Assembly: GCA_024648785.1 (NCBI GenBank)
Contig: JABYQB010000004.1
Coordinates: 1-64,000, forward strand
DNA length: 64,000 nt
Direction of reading: 5' to 3'
Origin: Candidatus Westeberhardia cardiocondylae
Lineage (GTDB): Bacteria; Pseudomonadota; Gammaproteobacteria; Enterobacterales; Enterobacteriaceae
Under the pieces are notes generated by a model that searched no databases, was not told the DNA's origin, and worked only from the letters and a program-made list of their open reading frames with translations. Shown here piece by piece: positions 12,523-23,135 of the stretch. The first letter of the stretch is position 1. Each line of letters opens with the position of its first letter. The translations under genes were made by a program, and so were the position numbers.

Positions 12523-13029
12523 ATGAAATACAAAAAATACTTTATAAAATGCAAAATATTAATTTATATAATAATATCAATTATATTGCAATTATCAACA
12601 CAAACAATAAGTTTGAATCAACAAATATATCAACCATCTTTTATAAATATGTCATTTATATATTTTAAAATTACATATCCAAATCAATTAAATTCTGTAA
12701 TTTGCTTTATACTTGGATTAATATTAGATACAATATTTCATTATACATTAGGAATACATTCACTATCATTTATAATTATAAATTATTTAATGATAAATAA
12801 AATTAATAGTTTTTATAAAAAAAATATTAAAAAACAAATATTAATAATAATTTTATTATTATTAATAATTCAATTTATTATAAACATGGATGAATTATAT
12901 ATATATAACGCAAAATTTATAACAACACAATTTTATCACTGTATAATAGACGGAACTATATTATGGATATTAATTTATAAATTACATATAAAAACTAAAA
13001 AAGAATTTATAAAAATAAATTTTAAATAA
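12523..13029 (+). CDS. mreD: Rod-shape determining membrane protein MreD
   Basis: An integral inner-membrane partner of MreC. The 168-aa protein (E. coli 162) is strongly hydrophobic with about five membrane segments, for example IYIIISIILQLST, VICFILGLILDTIF, SFIIINYLMI, IIILLLLIIQFIIN and IDGTILWILIYKL. The ILGLILDTIFHYTLGIHSLSF segment matches the conserved MreD loop (GLxxD...LGxH). The 244 bases separating it from mreC are eroded, more than in E. coli. Position and topology carry much of the evidence, because sequence similarity in MreD is always low. Confidence 0.9.
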   Translation: MKYKKYFIKCKILIYIIISIILQLSTQTISLNQQIYQPSFINMSFIYFKITYPNQLNSVICFILGLILDTIFHYTLGIHSLSFIIINYLMINKINSFYKKNIKKQILIIILLLLIIQFIINMDELYIYNAKFITTQFYHCIIDGTILWILIYKLHIKTKKEFIKINFK

Positions 13030-13402
13030 ATCTATATAACAAAATATCAAACTTATAAAATATTTAATAAAACATATATTATGTTAAAATAATATTTTAT
13101 ATAAACTAAATAATAGTAAAAGATTTAAAATTTAATAAATAATTTATTGAATTAATTTATTAATATGTTATAAAATTATTACAATATATTTGTAAAATAC
13201 TTAAATAAAATAAATGTTAATTATTTAAATATTTAAAACAATTAAATATTAAAAATTAAATAATATGTGATTTAATAAATTTAAAATATTTACAAAATTT
13301 TAATTAAAACTTAAATATAAAAATATAACTTCTACGAACTTATATCTAAATTAATAATTTAAAATTAATTTTAATAATAAAAAAATAAAAAACGGAAATA
13401 AA
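13030..13402. other. Intergenic region mreD to eno
   Basis: About 370 bases of A/T-rich DNA with no recognisable gene. In E. coli mreD is followed by yhdE and rng, and eno follows pyrG; none has left a readable remnant here. The eno Shine-Dalgarno region (CGGAAAT) is at the right-hand end. Confidence 0.55.
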
Positions 13403-14740
13403 ATGTCAAAAATAACAAAAATTATAGGAAGAGAAATACTAGATTCTAGAGGTACACCAACAATAGAAGCAGAAGTACATTTAGAAAACAATTACATAGG
13501 AATAGCATCCGTACCGTCAGGATCATCTAAAGGTTCAAGAGAATCATTAGAATTACGAGATAATGATAAATATAGATTTTTCGGAAAAGGAGTAAAAAAA
13601 TCAGTAAAAATAATAAACAATACCATAATGGAAGCACTAAAAGATAAAAATTCAGAAAATCAAGATATTATTGATAAAATCATGATTGATTTAGATGGAA
13701 CTGAAAAAAAAGAAAAATTAGGAGCAAACAGCATATTAGCTGTTTCATTAGCAACTGCTAAAGCAACAGCAAACTTCAAAAACATTCCTTTATATAAACA
13801 TATAGCAGAATTAAATAATACTCCAAATAAATTTTCTATGCCACTACCAATGATGAATATATTAAATGGCGGAAAACATGCAAATAACAATCTAAATATT
13901 CAAGAATTTATGATACAAACAATTAATGCATCAAATATAAAAGAATCAATAAGAATTGGAGCAGAAATTTTCTATAATTTAAAAAAAGTATTAACTTCAC
14001 ATGGAATAAAAATTGTTACCGGAGACGAAGGTGGTTATGCACCAAATTTAAAATCAAATTCTGATGCATTATATATGATAAAAGAAGCTACAGAAAAATC
14101 AGGATATAATCTAGGAAAAGATATAGCTTTAGCTATTGACTGCGCAGCATCTGAATTTTTTGAAAAATCAACACAAAAATATTACTTAAAAAATGAAAAT
14201 AAAAAATTAACTTCAAAAGAATTTACCAATTATTTGAAAAACCTAACAGAAAAATATCCAATTTCTTCTATAGAAGATGGTTTACATGAATCAGATTGGG
14301 ATGGGTTTCGTTATCAAACGAAAATATTAGGAAACAAAATTCAATTAGTTGGAGATGATCTATTTGTTACAAATTCTAAAATTTTAAAAAAAGGAATTAA
14401 AAACAAAATAGCTAATGCAATATTGATAAAATTAAATCAAATAGGAACTTTAACAGAAACATTAAAAACAATTAAATTAGCAAAAAATAATGGTTATTCT
14501 ACAATAATTTCTCATAGATCTGGAGAAACAGAAGATACTAGTATCTCTGACTTATCTGTAGGTACACAATCTGGACAAATTAAAACAGGATCATTAAGTA
14601 GATCAGACAGAACATCAAAATACAACCAATTAATAAGAATTGAAGATAATTTAGGTAAAAACTCAATTTTTAATGGATTAAAAGAAATTAAAAATTACAA
14701 GTTTTATTTACAAAAAAATAAAAAATTAAATATTTTATAA
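13403..14740 (+). CDS. eno: Enolase
   Basis: Converts 2-phosphoglycerate to phosphoenolpyruvate in glycolysis, and supplies PEP for the shikimate pathway. It has 445 aa (E. coli 432). N-terminal enolase domain [16 protein letters not shown]; then [15 protein letters not shown], the catalytic-acid segment [15 protein letters not shown], metal ligands [23 protein letters not shown] and [10 protein letters not shown], the catalytic-lysine segment [14 protein letters not shown], and [15 protein letters not shown]. Core residues are conserved; the extra length is mostly a Lys/Asn-rich C-terminal tail. It stands alone with long A/T spacers on both sides. Confidence 0.97.
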   Translation: MSKITKIIGREILDSRGTPTIEAEVHLENNYIGIASVPSGSSKGSRESLELRDNDKYRFFGKGVKKSVKIINNTIMEALKDKNSENQDIIDKIMIDLDGTEKKEKLGANSILAVSLATAKATANFKNIPLYKHIAELNNTPNKFSMPLPMMNILNGGKHANNNLNIQEFMIQTINASNIKESIRIGAEIFYNLKKVLTSHGIKIVTGDEGGYAPNLKSNSDALYMIKEATEKSGYNLGKDIALAIDCAASEFFEKSTQKYYLKNENKKLTSKEFTNYLKNLTEKYPISSIEDGLHESDWDGFRYQTKILGNKIQLVGDDLFVTNSKILKKGIKNKIANAILIKLNQIGTLTETLKTIKLAKNNGYSTIISHRSGETEDTSISDLSVGTQSGQIKTGSLSRSDRTSKYNQLIRIEDNLGKNSIFNGLKEIKNYKFYLQKNKKLNIL

Positions 14741-15193
14741 CTTGCATTAAATTATTTAAATTATTTAATTAAATATATATTATTTTTACATTCAAATTAT
14801 AAAAGAAAACATTAAAAAAATAACTTTTAATTAAAAATAAGATATTAAAAACATAACAATTTAAATAAATTTTTAACAAAGTTAAAAATTTAATATATTC
14901 AATAATATTCAATACATATAAAAAATATTATACTTTTATATAAAGTATTCATTTTATTAAATTAAAATATATTTTAATGCAATATTTATAAATATAAAAT
15001 AATTTAAATACATTATATTAAAAATTTACATTAAAGTTTAAAAACTATTTTACAAATATAAAATTAAATACAAACAACAAAAAGTATTTAAATATTTAAC
15101 ATTTAAAAAATATTTTATCTTCTACAAATATGTAATATATAAAAAAATAAACATATAATATTTAACAAATTATTCAATAAGTCATAATTTTAT
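14741..15193. other. Intergenic region eno to pcm
   Basis: About 450 bases with no supported gene. A small hairpin, ATACTTT-TATAT-AAAGTAT, lies at 14930-14948. It is roughly 190 bases past the eno stop and lacks a clean T-run, so it is not called a terminator. Confidence 0.5.
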
Positions 15194-15820
15194 ATGCAGA
15201 AAAATAATGTAATTTTTTTATTAAAAGAATTAATACAACTAGGAATTCATGATTCAAAAATATTAAAAGCAATACAAAATATACCAAGGGAACATTTTGT
15301 TGAAAAATCACTAAAATATAAATCATACGAAAATGTAGCATTACCAATTAAATTTGGTCAATTTATATCACAACCATATATTGTAGCAAAAATGACAGAA
15401 TTGTTATTATTAAAACCAAATTCAAAAGTATTAGAAATAGGAACAGGATCTGGATATCAAACAGCAATATTATCATATTTAGCACAACATATATTTTCTA
15501 TAGAAAGAATTAAAGAACTACAATTACAAGCAAAAAAAAAACTAAAAAAATTAAAATTATATAATATATCTATAAAATACGGAGATGGAAATCAAGGATG
15601 GTCAACAGAAAAACCATTTGATGCAATAATTATTACAGCTGCATCAAAAAAAATACCAAAAAAACTAATACAACAACTACACAATAAACATGGAATATTA
15701 GTTGCACCAATTGGTGAAAAAAATAAACAATTTTTAACAAGAATATTTCGTACAGGAAAAACATTTAAAACAGAAACTATAGAACAGGTAAACTTTGTAC
15801 AATTAATAGATGGAGTATGA
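15194..15820 (+). CDS. pcm: Protein-L-isoaspartate O-methyltransferase
   Basis: Repairs age-damaged proteins by methylating isoaspartyl residues with S-adenosylmethionine. The 208 aa equal the E. coli length. Conserved segments: IPREHFVEKSL, ALPIKFGQFISQPYIVAKMTE, the SAM-binding loop VLEIGTGSGYQTAIL, post-I SIERI, and FDAIIITAASKKIP. It is followed by the nlpD-like gene, keeping the enterobacterial pcm-nlpD order; surE, normally upstream of pcm and overlapping it, and rpoS, normally after nlpD, are gone. The stop is TGA. Confidence 0.96.
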   Translation: MQKNNVIFLLKELIQLGIHDSKILKAIQNIPREHFVEKSLKYKSYENVALPIKFGQFISQPYIVAKMTELLLLKPNSKVLEIGTGSGYQTAILSYLAQHIFSIERIKELQLQAKKKLKKLKLYNISIKYGDGNQGWSTEKPFDAIIITAASKKIPKKLIQQLHNKHGILVAPIGEKNKQFLTRIFRTGKTFKTETIEQVNFVQLIDGV

Positions 15821-15915
15821 AATAAAAATTTTTAACATTTACAAAAAACACAAAATTATAAAAAATACAAATATTTTAAATTATTAAATAACTTTAAATA
15901 TAAAATGAAAAAATA

Positions 15916-16719
15916 ATGTATCTTTGGAAAAAACATTACAATATATACTATTTACACATAGTAATAATAACCATAGAAATAATGAATAATATTATTACTA
16001 CAACTTTAAAAGAACATACAATAAAATATTTTACAAACTATTACAAACAATATTATTATATAAAAAACACACAATATTTATTAATAGATACTAATAAAAT
16101 TAAATTAATTAATAACAAACATTACAATTTTTCTGTAAATACATCAATAATACCTATATCAACAACAAATACAATACCATCAAATATAACAAAAAAACAA
16201 CATCATAAATATATAAAAGAAAAAAAATATAAATTTGCATATAAAAAAATAAATTTTTTTATAAAAAAAAAAGAAAAAAAATTACAATATATAACAATAT
16301 TCAAATTAAATTTAATAAAAAACTATAAAAAAATTAAAAAAAATAATTGGTATTGGCCAACAAGAAATATTAATAATAAAAATATAATTAATAAAATTTT
16401 TATTAAGAAAAAAAATCAAGGAATAGAAATTTTTGGATATTTAGGACAAGATATTTTAGCTACTAATAATGGTATAGTAGTATATACAGGAAATAAAATT
16501 AAAGGGTATGGAAACTTAATAATCATTAAACACAATAAAAATTATTTAAGTACATACTCACATAATGAAAAAATTTTGGTATGTACAACAGATACAGTAC
16601 AAGCCGGGCAAAAAATAGCAACTATGGGAAAAACAGATACAAATAAAACAAAATTATATTTTTCAATTTACTACAAAGGAAAACCAATAAATCCATTACT
16701 TATTAATTATATAAAGTAA
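15916..16719 (+). CDS. nlpD: NlpD-like LytM/M23-domain protein, probable amidase activator
   Basis: In E. coli NlpD is an outer-membrane lipoprotein whose catalytically inactive LytM domain activates the cell-separation amidase AmiC. Here the C-terminal LytM domain (about residues 168-265: GIEIFGYLGQDILATNNGIVVYTGN, GYGNLIIIKHNKNYLSTYSHNEKI, AGQKIATMGKTDT, SIYYKGKPINPL) closely follows E. coli NlpD. The final zinc-ligand position (HFEIRYKG in E. coli) is Tyr, so a peptidase role is unlikely. The N-terminal half is Lys/Asn/Tyr-rich with only a vague LysM remnant. No lipobox cysteine occurs in the first 60 residues; residues 9-23 are a hydrophobic segment. An alternative start at Met23 would remove it. 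The position after pcm supports nlpD. Confidence 0.85.
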   Translation: MYLWKKHYNIYYLHIVIITIEIMNNIITTTLKEHTIKYFTNYYKQYYYIKNTQYLLIDTNKIKLINNKHYNFSVNTSIIPISTTNTIPSNITKKQHHKYIKEKKYKFAYKKINFFIKKKEKKLQYITIFKLNLIKNYKKIKKNNWYWPTRNINNKNIINKIFIKKKNQGIEIFGYLGQDILATNNGIVVYTGNKIKGYGNLIIIKHNKNYLSTYSHNEKILVCTTDTVQAGQKIATMGKTDTNKTKLYFSIYYKGKPINPLLINYIK

Positions 16720-16855
16720 AATAAATATACACTTTTCAAACAAAAAAATTTTAATGATTTTACACACCTTAATAACAAATTAAAATGACAAATAACTTCT
16801 AAAATATATAAAAATAATAAAATAATAAAAATTTATTATTAATATTATAATAACA

Positions 16856-17944
16856 CTAATCAAAACTTCTCAAATATTTTTGAAAAACTTCTGAACATTG
16901 AGCCTTTTGTCTTAACCAATGATCCATAAGAACAATTGCAACCATTGCTTCAGCAATAGGAACAGCTCTAATTCCAACACATGGATCATGTCTACCCCTA
17001 GTAACAACTTCAGATATCTTTCCGAATTTATTAACAGTTGTTCCACGAACCATAATACTAGAAGTTGGTTTCAAAGCAATATTCACAATAATATTTTGAC
17101 CACTACTAATACCTCCAAGTATACCACCAGCATGATTACTTTTAAAACCTGACAAAGTCATTTCATCACGATTTTCACTTCCGTATTTTTCAATTACAGA
17201 AAATCCATCACCAATTTCTATTCCTTTAACTGCGTTAATGCTCATTAATGCATGTGATAAATCAGCATCTAATTTATCAAATACTGGTTCACCCAAACCA
17301 GGTGGAACATTTTCAGCAACAACTGTAATTTTAGCTCCAACAGAATCACCCTTCTTTTTTATATTTCTAATTAATTCATCTAAATCCGGTAAACAATCAA
17401 CATTGGGGCAAAAAAAATCATTTTTTTCAACATCATCCCAATTTTTAAATTCACAACAAATATTTCCAATTTGCGACAAAAATCCTCTAACAGATACATG
17501 ATATTTTTTCAAATACTTCTTAGCAAATACTCCAGCCGCAACACGTATAACTGTCTCCCTTGCAGAAGATCTACCTCCACCACGATAATCTCGATAACCA
17601 TACTTACAATCATAAGTATAATCAGCATGACCTGGTCGATAAATATCTTTAATATCAAAATAATCCTTAGATCTACAATCAATATTTTTTACTAATAACC
17701 CAATACTAGTACCAGTAGTAAATCCTTCAAAAACACCAGAAAGTATCTCAATAATATCCATTTCACGTCTTTGAGTAGTATAACGAGATTTACCTGGTTT
17801 CCTTCTATTTAAATCATATTGAATATCCTTTTCACAAATAGAAACACCTGGAGGCATACCATCTATAATTCCACCCAACGCCTTACCATGAGACTCACCA
17901 AAACTAGTAACTCGAAAAAATTGCCCAATACTATTTCCAGCCAT
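16856..17944 (-). CDS. aroC: Chorismate synthase
   Basis: The last step of the shikimate pathway: EPSP to chorismate, using reduced FMN. The start is moved from the ORF-track position (18013) to ATG 17944: the protein then begins [20 protein letters not shown] like E. coli AroC, and a GGAG Shine-Dalgarno lies about nine bases upstream, giving 362 aa (E. coli 361). Signatures [54 protein letters not shown] and [19 protein letters not shown] are all present. It is divergent from the pcm-nlpD pair and lies upstream of nothing on its strand except eroded spacer. Confidence 0.97.
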   Translation of the reverse strand: MAGNSIGQFFRVTSFGESHGKALGGIIDGMPPGVSICEKDIQYDLNRRKPGKSRYTTQRREMDIIEILSGVFEGFTTGTSIGLLVKNIDCRSKDYFDIKDIYRPGHADYTYDCKYGYRDYRGGGRSSARETVIRVAAGVFAKKYLKKYHVSVRGFLSQIGNICCEFKNWDDVEKNDFFCPNVDCLPDLDELIRNIKKKGDSVGAKITVVAENVPPGLGEPVFDKLDADLSHALMSINAVKGIEIGDGFSVIEKYGSENRDEMTLSGFKSNHAGGILGGISSGQNIIVNIALKPTSSIMVRGTTVNKFGKISEVVTRGRHDPCVGIRAVPIAEAMVAIVLMDHWLRQKAQCSEVFQKYLRSFD

Positions 17945-18276
17945 TATACATCTCCAAAAATATATCAAAATATTTACAAAAATATAAATCTTATAATAAA
18001 TATTATACAACACTTAAATAAAAATAATAAATATTTTAGTTTAAAATAAAATTACATACAAAACTAATAATTAATAATAAATACAAAATACAATATAAAA
18101 AATAACATACAAATAAATATAACAAAAAAATTTTTAATAAAAATAAAATATGAAATAATAAAAATTATATTACAAAATATACTAATATAAAACTTATAAC
18201 TATAAATATAAAATTAATAAAACACAAAAAATAAAAACAAAATATTAATTTATAAATTTAATAAATTAAAATTTAT
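17945..18276. other. Intergenic region aroC / rpoH
   Basis: About 330 bases, A/T-rich, between two minus-strand genes. It holds the aroC Shine-Dalgarno at its left edge; nothing else can be recognised. Confidence 0.5.
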
Positions 18277-19125
18277 CTAAGATTCAATAACTAATCTAAT
18301 CTTTTTCATAGCATTTTTTTCTAATTGTCTTACTCTCTCAGCTGACAAACCATATTGATCAGCTAATTTTTGTAATGTAATTTTATTTTCTCCATTTAAC
18401 CAACGAGAACGAATTATATCTTGACTACGTTCATCTAACCCCTTTAAAGCAACATTTAATTTATCAGAAGCATAATCACCCCAATTACTTTCTTCAATAT
18501 TATTGGCAAAATCAGAAGATTTATCATATAAATACAACATAGGAGCCAACCTCCTATCATCACAATACTCTTCAGAAGAAATTACATCAAATGTTATATC
18601 CTGATCAGTCATACGAGATTCCATTTCTATAACATCTTTTCTAGTAACACCTAACTCTTTTGCAACTATATCAATTTCACGCTTATTAAACCAAGAAAAA
18701 CGTTGCTTTGTTTTACGTAAATTAAAAAAAAGCTTACGTTGAGATTTTGTAGTAGCTACCTTAACTATTCTCCAATTTCTTAAAATATATTCATGAATTT
18801 CAGCCTTTATCCAATGCACAGCAAATGATACTAATCTAACACCAACCTCAGGGTTAAAACGACGTACTGCCTTTAATAATCCAATATTACCTTCTTGAAT
18901 TAAATCAGCTTGAGATAATCCATAACCAGAATAATTACGAGAAATATGAATAACAAAACGTAAATGAGATAAAATTAACTGTTTTGCCGCTTTTAAATCA
19001 CTTTCATAATACAAACGTTCCGCCAAAACCCGTTCTTCTTGTGCTGTCAATATAGCATAATAAGTATTAACAATTTTGATATATGATTCTAACCCCGAAG
19101 AAAAAACAGAAGTAAATAATTTCAT
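18277..19125 (-). CDS. rpoH: RNA polymerase heat-shock sigma factor RpoH (sigma-32)
   Basis: Directs RNA polymerase to heat-shock promoters. It has 282 aa (E. coli 284). Region 2 ([77 protein letters not shown]) is nearly unchanged, the RpoH-specific box [13 protein letters not shown] is intact, and region 4.2 ([26 protein letters not shown]) is complete. A textbook sigma-32 promoter remains upstream of dnaK in this window, so the factor and at least one target are both kept. ftsX, normally next to rpoH, is absent. Confidence 0.97.
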   Translation of the reverse strand: MKLFTSVFSSGLESYIKIVNTYYAILTAQEERVLAERLYYESDLKAAKQLILSHLRFVIHISRNYSGYGLSQADLIQEGNIGLLKAVRRFNPEVGVRLVSFAVHWIKAEIHEYILRNWRIVKVATTKSQRKLFFNLRKTKQRFSWFNKREIDIVAKELGVTRKDVIEMESRMTDQDITFDVISSEEYCDDRRLAPMLYLYDKSSDFANNIEESNWGDYASDKLNVALKGLDERSQDIIRSRWLNGENKITLQKLADQYGLSAERVRQLEKNAMKKIRLVIES

Positions 19126-19993
19126 ATAATTTAAACTACCATATTAAAAATATATATATTTTATACAATATAAAATTAAAATTTAATCAAAAAATGAAAA
19201 CTAAAAAATATAAAAAATAAATACAACATAAAATATAAATAAAAACAACAAAAATCATTAATAATTTCAAAATATAAAAACAAATAAGATTTAAAATTAA
19301 AAATGTTATCAATATAAAATAACAAAAATCAAAATATTATAACAAAATTACTTTAGTATTAAAATACTATGTATTTTATATTACATAAAACATATAAACA
19401 AAATTTTTTTAATATAACAAAAATAAAAATAATTTAAATATGTAAATATCTATTATATTAATAAAAAATAAAAAAATATCACATGTTAAACATAAAAATA
19501 TATGTATTAAATTTTCTAAAAAAATTATAGTTTTAAATAAAACTAATACTAATAACAAAAACTAAAATTAAAATTCATAAAATATATTAATTTAAAAATA
19601 TAAAACATTTAAAAAACTAACAAAATAATAAGATTATAAAATGTACATAATAAAAATTAACAAATAAAATATTTGTAAAATTTATACAAAAATATAAATA
19701 AAGCAAAACATTTAAAAATAAAAATATTAAAAAATTTAATATATATTGAAAATAAAATATTATAACATTAAAATTAAACCAAATATATAACAAACATAAA
19801 ATATTAACAAATAATAAAAATAACAAATAATACATGAAAAAATAATGTCTAAATAATTTTAAATAATTATAATACATAAAATTTAATAAATAATATTACA
19901 TACAAAAAATATAATATCTATAAAATAAATATTTTAAAAAAAATAAAAAATTAAAAATTAAAACAAAAACTAATAAAAAATCATAGGTATTTC
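19126..19993. other. Longest gene-free region, rpoH / fabB
   Basis: About 870 bases of A/T-rich DNA between divergent rpoH and fabB. The only ORF on the track (86 aa, minus strand, 19617-19877) is a Phe/Leu/Tyr-rich string typical of random A/T sequence. A short palindrome TAGTAT-TAAA-ATACTA lies at 19354-19369. No RNA gene or pseudogene is readable. Confidence 0.55.
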
Positions 19994-21202
19994 ATGAAAT
20001 GTGCTGTTATTACCGGAATTGGAATTATATCTAGTATAGGAAATAATAAAAAAGAAGTATTAACATCTCTAAAAAAAGGAAAATCTGGAATTGTATTTTC
20101 TAAAGAATTAAAAAATTCAGGAATGCGAAGTCACGTTTGGGGAAACATAAAATTAGAAACAACAGGATTAATAAATAGAAAAAATTCTAGATTCATGAAT
20201 AATGCCGCAATTTATGCTTATTTAGCAATGGAACAGGCAATACAGGATGCAAGATTAACACCTAATATGATCTCAAATGATAGAACTGGACTAATTGTAG
20301 GATCAGGAATAGGATCACCAAAAAACAAAATACTAAGCTTAAAAAAAATGAAAAAAAAAGGATTACATAAAATAGAACCATATATGGTAATAAAATCAAT
20401 GTCATCTGGAATATCAGCTTGTTTAGCAACTCCTTTTAAAATACGAGGAATAAATTATTCTATTAGCTCTGCATGTTCTACTTCAGCTCACTGTATAGGA
20501 AATGCAATGGAAATGATACAATTTGGAAAACAAGACATCATATTTGCTGGAGGTGGGGAAGAATTATGTTGGGAAATGGCTTATGAATTTGATGCCATGG
20601 GTGCCTTATCAACAAGCTATAATCATATTCCAAAAATAGCCTCAAGAACATATGATAAAAATAGAGATGGTTTTGTAATCTCTGGAGGTAGTGGAATTAT
20701 TGTAATAGAAGAATTAACACATGCATTATCAAGAAATGCTTATATTTACGCTAAAATTATTGGATATGGAACTACATCAGACGGATATAGTATGGTAACA
20801 CCTTCTGGCGAAGGTGCGGTTAGGTGTATGAAAATGGCCATAAAAAATATAAAAAAACCAATAGATTACATAAATACACATGGAACATCAACAAAAATAG
20901 GAGACACTAAAGAATTATGGGCAATTCGTAAAACATTTGGAAAAAAACATCCAGAATTTTCTTCAACTAAATCAATGACTGGTCATTCTCTAGGGGCATC
21001 CGGGGTACATGAAATAATATATACAATACTAATGTTAAAACACAATTTCATAGCTCCAAGTATAAATATAGAAAAACCAGATCCATATTTAAAAAATATG
21101 AATATAATTACGAAAACAAAAAAAAAAAAACTAACAATAGCAATGAGTAATAGTTTTGGATTCGGTGGAACAAATGTAACATTAGTAATATCAAAAATAT
21201 AA
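19994..21202 (+). CDS. fabB: 3-oxoacyl-ACP synthase I (beta-ketoacyl-ACP synthase)
   Basis: Elongates acyl-ACP with malonyl-ACP and is needed for unsaturated fatty acids. It has 402 aa (E. coli 406). The active-site cysteine is in SISSACSTSAHCIGNAM; the two catalytic histidines are in NTHGTSTKIGD and STKSMTGHSLGASGVHE; the glycine-rich end is NSFGFGGTNVTLV. It uses the malonyl-CoA made by the AccABCD enzyme, three subunits of which are in this window. In E. coli fabB lies close to truA-accD-folC, and that order survives here. A TAGGT string precedes the ATG. Confidence 0.97.
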   Translation: MKCAVITGIGIISSIGNNKKEVLTSLKKGKSGIVFSKELKNSGMRSHVWGNIKLETTGLINRKNSRFMNNAAIYAYLAMEQAIQDARLTPNMISNDRTGLIVGSGIGSPKNKILSLKKMKKKGLHKIEPYMVIKSMSSGISACLATPFKIRGINYSISSACSTSAHCIGNAMEMIQFGKQDIIFAGGGEELCWEMAYEFDAMGALSTSYNHIPKIASRTYDKNRDGFVISGGSGIIVIEELTHALSRNAYIYAKIIGYGTTSDGYSMVTPSGEGAVRCMKMAIKNIKKPIDYINTHGTSTKIGDTKELWAIRKTFGKKHPEFSSTKSMTGHSLGASGVHEIIYTILMLKHNFIAPSINIEKPDPYLKNMNIITKTKKKKLTIAMSNSFGFGGTNVTLVISKI

Positions 21203-21368
21203 AAATATACAAAATAAAAACATTTTCAAAAATCTTGAAATAAAATTATAAAACATAATAAAAATTATAAATAACAAAAATATTTTATAATTCAAACATT
21301 ACTTTAAAAACTACACTAATATATATAAATATATTAATTACATAATAAATAATTAATGCAAAAAATAT

Positions 21369-22154
21369 ATGAAGATAGCACTTAGCATCGCGTATGATGG
21401 TAGCAAATTTTACGGTTGGCAAAAACAAAAAACACTTCCAAGTATTCAAGAAAAAATTGAATATGCTTTATCAAAAGTTGCAAATGAACCAATTAAAACT
21501 TCATGTGCTGGAAGAACTGACGCGGGAACACACGCAACATCACAAATAGTACACTTTATAACTAATAATAAACTTCCAATTCAAGCATGGACCTTAGGAG
21601 TAAATTCACATTTACCAAAAAATATTAATATAAATTGGGCAAAACAAGTAGAAAACGATTTTCACGCAAGATTTAGCGCTATATCAAGAAGATATCGTTA
21701 TATTATATACAATAATCCTATTAGAACATCAATACTAAATAATGGAATAACACATTATAAAAAAAAACTAAATATAAAAAATATGAACTTCGCAACAAAA
21801 TATTTAATAGGAAAAAAAAATTTATCATCCTTTAAACCATCAAAATGTACATCAAAAAATCCAAAAAGAAATATATATTTCATAAAAATTAAATGCATTA
21901 ACCAATATATCATTGTGGATATTAAAGCAAATTCTTTTTTTCACCATATGGTAAGAAACATAATAGGAAGTTTAATAGAAATTGGAAAAGAAAAAAAAAC
22001 GAAATATTGGATACATCAACTAATAAAATACAAAAATAGAAAATTAGCAGGACCTACTGCACCATCTAAAGGATTATATTTAGTAGAAATAAATTACCCA
22101 AAAAAATTTAAATTACCAAAAATACCTATTGGTCCATTATTCCTAATAAACTAA
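21369..22154 (+). CDS. truA: tRNA pseudouridine(38-40) synthase TruA
   Basis: Isomerises uridines 38-40 in the anticodon stem-loop of many tRNAs. It has 261 aa (E. coli 270). The catalytic aspartate is in CAGRTDAGTHATSQIVHF; other conserved parts are AYDGSKFYGWQKQ, DFHARFSAISRRYRYIIYN, NSFFHHMVRNIIGSLIEIG and the C-terminal GPLFLIN. The N-terminus starts at MKIALSIAYDG, about nine residues shorter than E. coli; no upstream in-frame start is needed. It precedes accD; dedA, which lies between them in E. coli, is missing. Confidence 0.96.
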   Translation: MKIALSIAYDGSKFYGWQKQKTLPSIQEKIEYALSKVANEPIKTSCAGRTDAGTHATSQIVHFITNNKLPIQAWTLGVNSHLPKNININWAKQVENDFHARFSAISRRYRYIIYNNPIRTSILNNGITHYKKKLNIKNMNFATKYLIGKKNLSSFKPSKCTSKNPKRNIYFIKIKCINQYIIVDIKANSFFHHMVRNIIGSLIEIGKEKKTKYWIHQLIKYKNRKLAGPTAPSKGLYLVEINYPKKFKLPKIPIGPLFLIN

Positions 22155-22244
22155 CAAAAATATAAATATTTAACAATATATTTTATCTTATTTAAAAAAT
22201 ACTATTAAATTTTTTACAACAATTAAAAACAATATTTAAATAAA

Positions 22245-23117
22245 ATGAATTGGATAAAAAAAAAAATAAAAAAAAATATTATTAATACAAATAAAATAAA
22301 TATACCAAAAGGTATATGGATTAAATGTGAAAAATGTAAACAAATATTATATTACAAAGAACTAGAAAAAAATTTAGAAGTATGCACAAAATGTGACCAT
22401 CATATGAAAATAAAAGCACGATATAGATTATATTCATTTCTAGACAAAGAAAAAAACTATAAAGAAATTGGTAAAGAACTAGAACCAAAAGATATTTTAA
22501 AATTCAAAGACTTACAAAAATATAAAGATAGATTAATAACAGCACAAAAAAACACTAATGAAAAAGAAGCCTTAATAGTTATAAAAGGAACATTATATAA
22601 AATGCCAATAATAGCAGCTTCTTTTGAATTTTCTTTTATAGGAGGATCAATGTCATATGTCGTTGGTACCAAATTTATGTACGCAGTACAACAAGCTATA
22701 AAAAACAAATGTCCTCTCATATGTTTTTCAGCAAGTGGTGGCGCAAGAATACAAGAATCACTTATATCTTTAATGCAAATGGCAAAAACAAGCATAGCAT
22801 TAAAAAAACTACAAAAAAAACATTTACCTTATATTTCAGTATTAACAAACCCAACAATGGGGGGGGTATCTGCAAGTCTAGCTATGTTAGGAGACATAAA
22901 TATTGCTGAACCAAAAGCACTTATAGGTTTTACCGGTCCTAAAATTATTCAACAAACAACAAAAGAAACATTACCTAAAGAATTCCAAAAAAGTGAATTT
23001 CTATTAAAACATGGAGTAATAGACATTATAATAAGAAGACAGGATATGAGAAAAAGAATAGCAAATATAATTGCAAAACTTATGAATAAACCACAACCAA
23101 ATACAAAATACTATTAA
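22245..23117 (+). CDS. accD: Acetyl-CoA carboxylase carboxyltransferase subunit beta
   Basis: Transfers the carboxyl group from biotin-AccB to acetyl-CoA, as an A2B2 complex with AccA. It has 290 aa (E. coli 304). The N-terminal four-cysteine zinc ribbon is present ([13 protein letters not shown]...[11 protein letters not shown]), followed by the crotonase-like carboxyltransferase fold ([53 protein letters not shown]). The proline-rich C-terminal tail of E. coli AccD is missing. TMGGV is encoded through a run of eight G. It is followed by the broken folC, as in the enterobacterial accD-folC pair. Confidence 0.97.
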   Translation: MNWIKKKIKKNIINTNKINIPKGIWIKCEKCKQILYYKELEKNLEVCTKCDHHMKIKARYRLYSFLDKEKNYKEIGKELEPKDILKFKDLQKYKDRLITAQKNTNEKEALIVIKGTLYKMPIIAASFEFSFIGGSMSYVVGTKFMYAVQQAIKNKCPLICFSASGGARIQESLISLMQMAKTSIALKKLQKKHLPYISVLTNPTMGGVSASLAMLGDINIAEPKALIGFTGPKIIQQTTKETLPKEFQKSEFLLKHGVIDIIIRRQDMRKRIANIIAKLMNKPQPNTKYY

Positions 23118-23135
23118 ATAGTAAATAACATAAAA

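Noticed and set aside
19617-19877. 86-aa ORF on the minus strand in the rpoH/fabB spacer
   Set aside because: Composition (Phe, Leu, Tyr, Asn only) is what random A/T-rich DNA gives; no motif, no Shine-Dalgarno, no homology I can recognise.
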